Positions 9,301 through 16,400 of a stretch of DNA of 18,410 nt are shown one piece after another. Made by a program: the position numbers and the translations under genes. Numbering within the stretch: the first letter of the stretch is position 1; each line of letters opens with the position of its first letter. This stretch comes from Chlamydiota bacterium (GTDB lineage Bacteria > Chlamydiota > Chlamydiia > Chlamydiales > Waddliaceae): the NCBI GenBank assembly GCA_011065005.1, contig JAAKFP010000006.1, positions 1 through 18,410 on the forward strand, given 5' to 3'. A model generated the notes under the pieces. That model did not search any database. It was not told where the DNA came from and saw only the letters and a program-made list of their open reading frames with translations.

Positions 9301-12300
9301 CAAGATCGAGGTCGACATCCCCTACACCCTAAAGCCCGTGCTGGAGCAATGGCGCCACATAAAAGAGAGCGACAGCCCCGCCGAGGCGACGCCTCTCCTA
9401 CTAGGAGATGCCGCTGTAGAGCTCGATAGCGTCGCCTACGCTCCCTCCAGCACCCCCGACGGTGAGTTTCTGCGAGAGCTCGGCTCGCACATCGACCGTG
9501 TCGAAAACAAAGCGCGTGCCCTCGAAAAGCTGCTGCTAGCGTGCGTGAATGCTCTGCCAGAAGGGCGAGGGCGGCAGATGAGCGAAGCGCTTCAGCAGAT
9601 GGGGCCGAGACGGGCGGCAACCGTCGACGAATGCATCGGACTCGCACTCGACGGCTCGCGAGAGCGGTGGGAAGCACGCTGCCCCTATGCTGACTCCGCG
9701 CAAGCACAAAACCTCGTGGGCCGCTACCTCTACCTCAAAACCGAAGAGCAGCACCTGCGGCGGTTAGGTGAACAGCTGGCACGCGCAGTAAAAGAAGACG
9801 CCTCCTTCGATGACAAGCAGAAAGCCGCGCAGATGAGACGTGCCATGCGTGTATACGAGCCCACAGCCGCAAATCTTATCCTGATGGTGCATGAATACTA
9901 TGCGGGCCAGCGTTTACGACCTGAGCAAAATGACCTCATCGACCTGATGACCACATGTCAAAACGAGCCGCACTTCACCGGTCGTGTGATACAGCTGATC
10001 ATGGGCGCAGGGAAAAGCAAAGTCCTCGCACCCATACTCGCCCTGCTTAACGCGAGACGCGGGCAGATATCCATGTACGTCGTCCCCAACGCACTCTTTG
10101 GCACGGGAGCTGCCGACTTTGTGCAGATGCTGTACGAGCGCTTCGGAAGAAAAGTCGACGTGTTGACGTTCGACAGGGAGCTGTGCGACCGCGAGGGCCT
10201 CATACGTCTCGCTGCCAAGCTGCGAGCGGCGCAGGAGGAGGGTATCATCCTCGTCACGCGTCCGCGCGACCTACACGCCCTGCAGCTGATGCTAAAAGAG
10301 CGCCACGAGCTCATCAGGCAGGGACGAGAGCGGCTGCGCGGTCAGATCTTTGCCTGGACAATGGCCCAGACCGATGGCGACAAGAGCCGTTCGGAGGATT
10401 TGACTCTACAACTCATGGAGGGCCGTCTGTTCCAGTCTGCATTGAGTAAGATGGGGATAAACGAACACTGGGTGCAGCGCTGGAAGACGGCGGTGAGGGA
10501 CCTCTGTAACAACGAAAAAGCGTACAGGGCCGAGATGGACCTGCTCCAGCCAATACTGCGCGTCCTAGAGATCAAAGGCCACACTCTCTGTGATGAGTGG
10601 GCGTCTGAGTATGACCCGCGCACGCAGCTGAGCTTCCCTGTGGGTCCCGAGGAGCCTGTGAACCCAGCAGCCGTACGTGGGGCGTGCAAGCTCTACTTCG
10701 ACGATCTTCCCAGATACGAAAGCGATATCGGTATCGAACAAGGTACGCAGCACTACACCAAGCAAGAGACGGTGCAGCGGATACGCACGCAGGTAGCTGC
10801 AAATGCATGGGATACCTACGCCCGCGACTTGGAAGGCGCTGTCAGCGAGAAGGTGTTTATGGCGTATCTCCTCTCGGACAGTGAGAATCACTACGATAGC
10901 CAAGTAGAGTTCTACAGCAAGCTCCTGGTTTGGAATGGTGAAACTAACGTCATACGCCGCGCGATAGGGCAGGATCTCGGCTTCCTCAAAGACGCTCTCA
11001 GCCAGATGAAGGATATCTTCGCCGCGAGAGCTTTCGTCAACTACACACGCTCGGAACAGCTGCCAAGCCAAGTTTTCACCATACCCGCGGAAAATGGAGT
11101 GCCCAAGGAAGGCACCCTCTACAAAGGGCCTAACGAGACATTGCTGAAATCCTGTCAGTACCACAGAAAGGTGTGGAACAGGAGCACAGAGACAAAAGAG
11201 CTACTGCAGGTGGCGCTCGCCGAAGTGCGCCGCGATAAATCGTCGCCCCTCGGCGCCGATATAATCGCTCTTTTTGAGAGGAATATCAGCCTAGAAGGCC
11301 TCAGGGACGGCGAGGTGCTAGAGCAGTTTACAGCACGCATTCAGAACACACTCACTGGTGAAGATGAAAATAGGAAGCGCGCAGCGCAAAGGCTTGTGAG
11401 CTTTTATCTCGCCACCAAGTTGCAAGCCCAAGTCAAATTGGATCCGAGGCAGCTGAAAAATACACCGTGCGACCTCGGCAGGTTCGTAGGACGGACCGAT
11501 GGCTTCGGAGGTACATGGTCGTTTGCACGTACTTGGCCGGGTAACGTGGAGCAGCATCCAAACGCACAGATCGGTCCGCAGATCGAAGAAGTCCTGCGCG
11601 GACCGGCAAACCAGAAAGTGAGTGCTGTCGACACCGGCAGCTGCGGCCACATCGTAAAGCGCATAAGGCAGCTCGGCGACGACAATATGAGTGCTGTCAT
11701 CGACGTGGGAGCGCAGTTCCCCGGCGACAGCAATGAGCAGGTGGCAAGAGCGCTTCTTGCCGCCTTCCCCGAGCGCAAAGGCGTCCTCTTCTACCAGAGC
11801 GGTGACGGCGTTTCGACGCTCGCTCTTCTGACAGACAAGGGCGTGGAGACGCTGCCCGGCTCCGACAAAGAGCAGATCGCCCGCATCTTGCATGACAAAG
11901 GTATCACGAGGCCCATAACCTACTACGACCAGGCGCATACCATCGGCGCCGACGTCGATCAACCGCCAGGGAGCTACGCTTTCGTCCTGATATCCAACAA
12001 AGTCACATGGGACGACCTCCAGCAGGCTGTGATGCGTATGCGAGGGTTGATACGAGGCACACACTCTCTGCACTTCCTCATACCCCAACGGATGGAAGGC
12101 ACATGGACGACAGATAAAGTGATCGACGCCACAAAAGCATACCAAATCGAGCGCGAGGCGCCGGTGAACTTCCACGGCATCTGTGACCAGCTGCGGGGAA
12201 CACTCCGCAAGCATATGGACCGGGCGATGAACGCCTGTACCGACCACGAAGAGCGGCAAAAGCTCCATGACAGGTGGGAGAGCTACCTCGTCGAAGAACA

Positions 12301-13249
12301 CGGCAACGACCTCCTCCTCGCCCATGGCGCCCCACGCAAGAGGCTGCTGGGTTGGAAAGCCCTGATACAGGCAGCTGACGAGATCCCCGTGGACCTTCTC
12401 GGAGATGGCGCGGACGACGTAAGAAAGGAACTAGACAGCATCCTGGCATGGCATAAGGAAAATGAGACGGTTATCCCAGAACAGGTCTGGGGCGGTGAAG
12501 AGTGCTCCGGAGCAACCAAAGAGGTTAGCCTTCACAAGAACTTGATGAATGAGGAAGAAAACGAACGCATGCTGGCATCTCGTGTCGTCAAAGAGGAAGT
12601 GCCATGGAAAGCTCTCGACAAAAGCCGCGTGGTGGCGAGTTCCTTCGGCATGGCAGGTGACGAGACCATGCCGGCCCTATACTCCCTCAACAAGGCGCTG
12701 CAAGATCGAAAGGTCGCGGCCGTCTTCGACGACGACATCCTCATCAGCGAGAACTTGCTCACAACCTTCAAAGGACAAAATAATAACCTGGTGACGGCAG
12801 ACCAAAAGCCTATCCACCACGTGCTCGTGGTGAAGAAAGAGGGAGAATGGACCGTCGCACTCATCAGTGAAGGTGATGCCGAGGGACTGAAGACATATCT
12901 CATCGGAAACCCCGTCGCAGGCTGCTGGATCATGGAGCCTAACGGCGCGCTAAGTAAAGCCGGCGTGAATAAGAAGAAGTGGGTAACGCCCTTCCTATCG
13001 AGTAAGGCACGCCCGAAACTATGCCACAAGCTTGCCCAATGTGCATGGCTACAAGGCGATGTTATGCATATGGTAGACAGCGAATTCGGTATGCTCGATG
13101 CGGTGAAACAATGGCTCGTCGAAAGCAAAGAGCTCTATAAGCAGAAAGTAGAGCTGCTCGAGCACGTGATAGCCTTCCGCACCGACGATGCCGCCCACTA
13201 CCGTGAACATAGAGATCAACTGCTGCTCGACATATCAGGAAACGGCTAA
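3371..13249 (+). CDS. Giant DUF3638/DUF3645-type helicase-like protein (3292 aa)
   Basis: The last third carries the ordered motifs of the DUF3638/DUF3645 proteins of fungi and plants: a P-loop QLIMGAGKSK (2208-2217), ILVTRPRDLHALQLML (2293 on), a Walker B-like LCDEW (2406-2410), a DUF3645-like TIPAENGVPKEG (about 2570-2581), VIDVGAQF (about 2776), YYDQAHTIGADVDQP (2851 on, matching the eukaryotic pattern YxDxAHTxGTD), and QQAVMRMRG (2884-2892, resembling helicase motif VI). The total length and the late position of the ATPase core also match the roughly 3000-residue eukaryotic members. Residues 1-1250 are mainly helical; about 1275-1570 are beta-rich, perhaps propeller-like; neither is assigned. 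No signal peptide or membrane segment is visible, so it is probably cytosolic unless secreted by a route without a classical signal. The family has no established biochemical role that I know; ATP-dependent remodelling of nucleic acid or protein is an inference. The gene is much richer in G+C than dnaE and is coupled to the upstream gene. Confidence 0.96.
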   Translation: MNPNETLNARLAGFFERVAISGPERAESEGVALGKELQRWAELSLKSISQSNINLFWGARPRIAGVEGLPPAVTAAFQRVESVVMDVLICPNTVKTHWQRILGNSGRCKTKLSEWMRLLEHMKMPTSQFILSQVLTPDSLQRNAEDLRGEILAACSPRVVVGYLQALVRCTDGSGLYLSRVVAALSEFWDLAPAEPKKDEHGKVVVTFDEVESIIERVQKKLHRLKEGEHLFVPTGWESGDSLPALFIALQITRTDDDSYRLRFLSREQNDMHHLGKDVFHRDPAVMWSNLSRDLITKSELWQALIEPLVAPSVVGRDCKAYGSKQLLATIKSLLGRNVDSIADPAVDAVAKTFDFAKEEDWGFNDQFIAMVRDGVPKEHRLCVWKESIQPQGPLPKHLQCAAIQCIRENTERKGPYGTPFYAKKSGLPEMKKARLETGSGVVDVITMAVLEEKDAYKLAKVELWLLMCTHLLQSLQKGYIPLEQRQACLAIAKKIEEKKLPEALSKLAERVTTEEHREALEALVATFLDWQVRMKHLVRTFGAMELVPLKSLYPMPTLPHSVAAPLEVERLLGAAGGDGTSLSRMEQGIAHSTLPMPHLKFPLDEETVDNIVAAVKERRALSELRRRQLRSHEWLLWMHSHFVEPLPLPTAELPWTFAAGVSAEKIRDLMEIVHAAGESLLYQCYEDKQILPWVVADIAHLYRVQIELLSQLVPEAADCDVSWVHFSRLLHHRGFDRLTTDLDRRFRALEASFLARSYWGNQPAPAGDEKVVPLFDHTWTSLPASEYGPKRFHDLRVLEKLCADPNNPGFGSSYSQNVHRMHRWIADKLGIPLADVEYYSSATVSPGVDAYMLAKQSAQLLEMACTTQLKVSKLKYEFQLLHFGPQDHMTMQLFHLAFQKNCAFPHEQRGGDTEGTREVKNLRIAPTHKVSEPAATSKYSKGMEALKPRFVSATSPQAVVVKQLSLTARVQKTYDMLMAAVGSQHLNVDYLFEHFETRSRDLLEADAQQWFLAVLHMSEIFRTSVKNEPAVAQRLSTLLMRCIEEDAQQMDLSFHRARLLWVAEVCYFSTDLIGKAGPFDAVVERCAELLPQLMKSDSPSESSRAAMLFLLAQNPSCDSQNIDLHTVKAAFLFGRCQSKEPRYAHLRLLAAMAVQKLAPAMAQAMALPERRGALLTAVLGESYGQRWDGAGVVDTSAQQRELHAVLHSYVELQERRDWLKRKRDYLLRWYGKKDRGSSWQNHGLLKLLTETETEISDAEDHLEVCRRHIHEETASKGVYHCYPLTILQDGEETIEIDWETSTICRNGYVDIVGMLPPEAQQSIELEPLGALRKESMHCDTTRARYSPLNKEYGALSFTTYPHRAFLDFEGAEYQLLTRKEASALSLPEALQEGFTLWRRHREEKDADRALLICAHHDNGAPIPAYTVDMNGQVRPLDSKTPLFLADDTMPCPESAPFTRLGFRTEHLLVWVDDKQQPRRVDIPMSFEGERFLSFEKTVGGQWQLRDHRHILQAQKSVSAALLGEPMGLLVRDGEHQYMLLSQIEMRTWQQRYYQGTAVPEWKDIWASRCSESAALIAFDPIQGLHASTHAQNLYLAALSTFVADFPKAASLLRRWAQPVGRAYTPEELRYLSWIVQPPKGQEDMHVDAAVVRLLTLQHMHHHLQEYPVDVKVLPEELQEFVKLWRKRQRKPSEKTVSRNEKIDRDFEAILTGQRSDVRCRLNELLTPYEQEEIVRMLLLYHEQAGPWAQIALCDRLTPGGFDFKVSPPCWDAKLVENEYRKVHQHIDDKDLIGRAFQEILQGEQVETIPFTKLRFLTVPHSPYPLFRRAYELLTTGGDGAEEEYDGLCAYLDAWQETEKTFTVDYEALGYDQTLRPDVAYKAYWQLLRAVRKCVANHPTATWPAFPAVERSPYGGSEYDKDTKRIFETFVHELLKTLKCKSFVGLLEAYGADMVEARAQMVVGQKRAIPGHTWANDKIEVDIPYTLKPVLEQWRHIKESDSPAEATPLLLGDAAVELDSVAYAPSSTPDGEFLRELGSHIDRVENKARALEKLLLACVNALPEGRGRQMSEALQQMGPRRAATVDECIGLALDGSRERWEARCPYADSAQAQNLVGRYLYLKTEEQHLRRLGEQLARAVKEDASFDDKQKAAQMRRAMRVYEPTAANLILMVHEYYAGQRLRPEQNDLIDLMTTCQNEPHFTGRVIQLIMGAGKSKVLAPILALLNARRGQISMYVVPNALFGTGAADFVQMLYERFGRKVDVLTFDRELCDREGLIRLAAKLRAAQEEGIILVTRPRDLHALQLMLKERHELIRQGRERLRGQIFAWTMAQTDGDKSRSEDLTLQLMEGRLFQSALSKMGINEHWVQRWKTAVRDLCNNEKAYRAEMDLLQPILRVLEIKGHTLCDEWASEYDPRTQLSFPVGPEEPVNPAAVRGACKLYFDDLPRYESDIGIEQGTQHYTKQETVQRIRTQVAANAWDTYARDLEGAVSEKVFMAYLLSDSENHYDSQVEFYSKLLVWNGETNVIRRAIGQDLGFLKDALSQMKDIFAARAFVNYTRSEQLPSQVFTIPAENGVPKEGTLYKGPNETLLKSCQYHRKVWNRSTETKELLQVALAEVRRDKSSPLGADIIALFERNISLEGLRDGEVLEQFTARIQNTLTGEDENRKRAAQRLVSFYLATKLQAQVKLDPRQLKNTPCDLGRFVGRTDGFGGTWSFARTWPGNVEQHPNAQIGPQIEEVLRGPANQKVSAVDTGSCGHIVKRIRQLGDDNMSAVIDVGAQFPGDSNEQVARALLAAFPERKGVLFYQSGDGVSTLALLTDKGVETLPGSDKEQIARILHDKGITRPITYYDQAHTIGADVDQPPGSYAFVLISNKVTWDDLQQAVMRMRGLIRGTHSLHFLIPQRMEGTWTTDKVIDATKAYQIEREAPVNFHGICDQLRGTLRKHMDRAMNACTDHEERQKLHDRWESYLVEEHGNDLLLAHGAPRKRLLGWKALIQAADEIPVDLLGDGADDVRKELDSILAWHKENETVIPEQVWGGEECSGATKEVSLHKNLMNEEENERMLASRVVKEEVPWKALDKSRVVASSFGMAGDETMPALYSLNKALQDRKVAAVFDDDILISENLLTTFKGQNNNLVTADQKPIHHVLVVKKEGEWTVALISEGDAEGLKTYLIGNPVAGCWIMEPNGALSKAGVNKKKWVTPFLSSKARPKLCHKLAQCAWLQGDVMHMVDSEFGMLDAVKQWLVESKELYKQKVELLEHVIAFRTDDAAHYREHRDQLLLDISGNG

Positions 13250-13256
13250 AATGGTC

Positions 13257-13319
13257 TACTACCGAGATTCTCTGCTTTCGGTGGTAATATTGGATATTGA
13301 ACCACAGAGGAACCTCTGT
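13257..13319. repeat. Three overlapping hairpins after the operon; degraded copy of the upstream repeat
   Basis: Hairpin A pairs TACTACCGA (13257-13265) with TCGGTGGTA (13278-13286). Hairpin B pairs GTGGTAATAT (13281-13290) with ATATT plus ACCAC (13294-13305, two bases bulged). Hairpin C pairs ACAGAG (13304-13309) with CTCTGT (13314-13319). A and B share bases, as do B and C, so B excludes the other two. ATTCTCTG...CTTTCGGTGGTAA (13267-13287) resembles 390-421 with an internal deletion, and AACCACAGAGG resembles 316-325. None is followed by a T-run on the plus strand, so a classic intrinsic terminator for the operon is not evident. Confidence 0.55.
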
Positions 13320-13333
13320 AATTGACGTCATTG

Positions 13334-13388
13334 AAAAAAGATACCGCAGGCCGAGGGGTAGAGGGAGGAGGAGAAAACGACCTGCGGT
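13334..13388 (-). terminator. Intrinsic-type terminator of dnaE with a pyrimidine-rich loop
   Basis: On the minus strand ACCGCAGGTCG (13388-13378) pairs with CGGCCTGCGGT (13353-13343): 11 base pairs including one G-U. A run of six T (13339-13334) follows three bases after the stem. It lies 35 bases past the dnaE stop, as expected for its terminator. The loop is long for a terminator (24 bases) and, on the dnaE strand, is all C and T except one A, with three CTCC repeats. Confidence 0.75.
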
Positions 13389-13422
13389 GTGAGTATATAT
13401 TCAATTTAAGATCGCATTATGG

Positions 13423-16400
13423 CTATTGGGTGTTTATCTTGCAACTAAGAATTGCGGGGAGCTCCTGACACTCCTTCTGAAACTGCGAGGTAATATTCAC
13501 TCCCCAGGGAGCGTCGATATGGAGAGCTGCAATGCTTTGACCTTCCAAGGTAAAATCTAACTGAACTACGCTTTCACCTCGGTGTTCGCCAAAGATTTTT
13601 TTTAGTTTTAGGATATCGCTCAGCTTCGCTTTGTCGGCGTCTAGCGAGAGCAATAGCTTTTTAGGGGCTTGGGGTTTGGGCGCTTGTGCTTTCTGTACCG
13701 TTTTACCTTTGGGTGTAAATTTCTTTTTCGATCGCCCCCCTCTCGCCACTAGATGTTTCGCTCGATCATAAGCGCGATCACATTCTTGAATCATCGCTTC
13801 TGTGGCTTTGGTGAGATCATCCAACCATCGGCAGGACAGCCGCGTGGCTCCTTCGCTTTTATCGACGATCAAAACAGCATAGAGTAGCTGGTTTTCCCGA
13901 ATGAGGGCGTGCTTTTCTTCAAAGAGATCGGACCAGATGGGAAGTTCAAAACTCTCGATCCCATCGCTAATCATTAGAATAGCGAACTTCCTTTGGGTTT
14001 TGGAAGAAAACCTCACAGCTACCGATTCCACGAGAAAAGCGGAGCGGAAGACCGTATCGTGGTCCATGGGTTCGACACGTCTGAGTGGAACGCAAGACAT
14101 TCGACGCAAAAGTTCCATATATCTGTCCATGGGATGGCCGGTGAGGAAAAATCCCAAAAGTTCTTTTTCTTTTAGAAGAATCTCTTCTTTGGTCGTAGTG
14201 ATTTTCACCTGTGGAGGGGTTGAGAAGTGCTTCTCTGATGTGTCCCCTGTCAGTGAGAAGAGCGACATCACACCAACCTCAGCTTCTTTTTTCTCTTTTG
14301 CTGCCGTTTCAAACATCGGTTCCACGCTTTGCCGCAAGGCATCACGCGACCATCCTGTAAAGTCAAAGCTCCCCGCCTCGACTAGGCTCTCGATCACTTT
14401 TTTGCCAACTTTCTTACAATCGGTCCGCTTGAAGAAATCGTAGAAACTTGTAAAGGGACCCTTTTGCTTCCTCTCATGGATAATCGCTTCAACAACTCCC
14501 TCACCTACCCCTTTGATGCCACTCATCGCAAATCGAATCCCTTGTGGGGTAGCGGTAAAAGACACCCCCGCTTCATTGACATCGGGGGGAAGGATAGGAA
14601 TATTCATCGATTGGCATTCCCTGATAAACTTCGCCACTTTCGTCAGGTCGTGACTATCACAAGTCATGAGTGCGGCCATCCACTCTTTTGGATGATTCGC
14701 TTTCAGGTAAGCGGTAACATAGGAGATATAGCCATAAGCTGCGGCATGTGACTTGTTAAAGCCGTAGGCAGCAAACTTCTCCATTTTGTCAAAAACCTGC
14801 ATAGAGATTTTTTCGTCAATTCCATTCTCCAAGGCCCCCTGTCGGAACTTTTCCCGCTGTTTGGCCATCTGCTCCCGATCTTTTTTTCCCATAGCTTTGC
14901 GAAGGACATCCCCTTCTCCAAGGGTATAGTTTGCCAACTTGCTCGCAATTTGCATCACTTGCTCCTGATACACCATGATGCCATACGTCTCGGCAAGAAT
15001 ACTCTCCATCCATGGGTGGTCATATTCGATCGGCTCACGACCATGCTTTCTACTGATGAAAGAAGGGATCATGTCCATGGGGCCTGGACGATACAACGCA
15101 CCGACAGCGATGATTTCTTCAAACTTATCTAGGTGGAGATTTCTTGCCAGGTCCTGCATCCCTCCCGATTCTAGCTGGAAAACACCAAGGGTTTTTCCTT
15201 GGTTTAGAAGTTTGAAGACGTTGCTATCATCTAAAGGTAGATTCATCCAATCGATCTCTTCTCCCGTAGTGGCTTGGATAGCCTCAACGCAAATTTTTAT
15301 AGCCGTCAGCGTCTTGAGACCCAGGAAGTCCATCTTAAGCATTCCAACCTGTTCCACAGGCTTCATCGAGAACTGTGTGACGGGCATCTCTGAGTCTTTA
15401 GCAACACAGACCGGGATAAGATCCGTCAACGGCTTTCCGCTTATGATCATTCCAGCAGCATGAGTGCCTGTATTGCGAATGGAACCCTCAAGTTTTCTGC
15501 CGATATCGATAATCCTCTTCGCGTCTTCATCCTCCTCATACATTTGTCGAAAGTCGCGGTCTTTCTTCAACGCTTCTTGTAGCGTGATGTTGAGGTCATC
15601 AGGAACGAGCTTTGCGATCGAATTGACTTTGGAAAGGGGAACACTTAAAACACGTCCCACATCACGTATGACCATTTTAGCCTTCATTGTGCCGAAGGTG
15701 ATGATTTGTGCTACACTGTCTTTGCCATACTTCTCCAGGGTATATTGAATCACTTTACCTCGTTGTTCCATGCAGATGTCGACATCGATATCCGGATAGG
15801 ACAAACGCTCGGGATTAATAAACCGCTCGAAGAAGAGATTGAATCGAAGGGGTTCAATATCGGTGACGCCGATAAGGTATAAGACAACAGATCCTGCACC
15901 AGAACCACGACCGGGACCGACAGGGATGTCGTTTTGTTTCGCCCAGTAGATGAAGTCCCAAACGATCAACAAATAGTCGCACATCCCTTTTGGAGCAATG
16001 ACGCCCATTTCAAGCTTTAAACGATCCTTTACGACATCCAGAGGATCCTTGTTGGGATAGATCTCTCGAACTTTCTCCAGCCGCTCAGGGGTATACCGTT
16101 TGGGGATTCCTTCTTCACAAAGCTTCCAGAGGTACTTTTCTGCCTCCTGTTTGCGTTCTTTATTCGTATACTTTTTTCCCTCTAAATGAGGAGGAACATA
16201 GACAGGATAGTGCTTAGTTTTGAAGTCCAATTCCAGCTGGCACTTCTCGGCGACTTCCAATGTTGTCGTGATTGCTTCTGGAATGTCATGGAACAGAGCC
16301 TCCATCTGCTGCGGGGATTTAAAGTAACACTCATGTGAAGAATAGACGCGTCGTTTTGGATTGGGCACACGGAATTTAGGATTGCCTTGTGAGTCCTTCT

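Noticed and set aside
9066..9707. Antisense open frame of 213 codons
   Set aside because: It is very rich in Arg, Ala, Ser and Cys, typical of an antisense shadow of a G+C-rich gene.
11318..12325. Antisense open frame of 335 codons inside the giant gene
   Set aside because: It arises from G+C-rich codon structure on the opposite strand, shows no recognisable motifs, and the sense strand carries the conserved YYDQAHT and MRMR motifs in this interval.
3371..13249. Deubiquitinase function for the giant protein
   Set aside because: Some eukaryotic members carry ubiquitin-hydrolase labels in automated annotation, but I see no recognisable Cys/His protease motif; the visible motifs are those of a P-loop ATPase.
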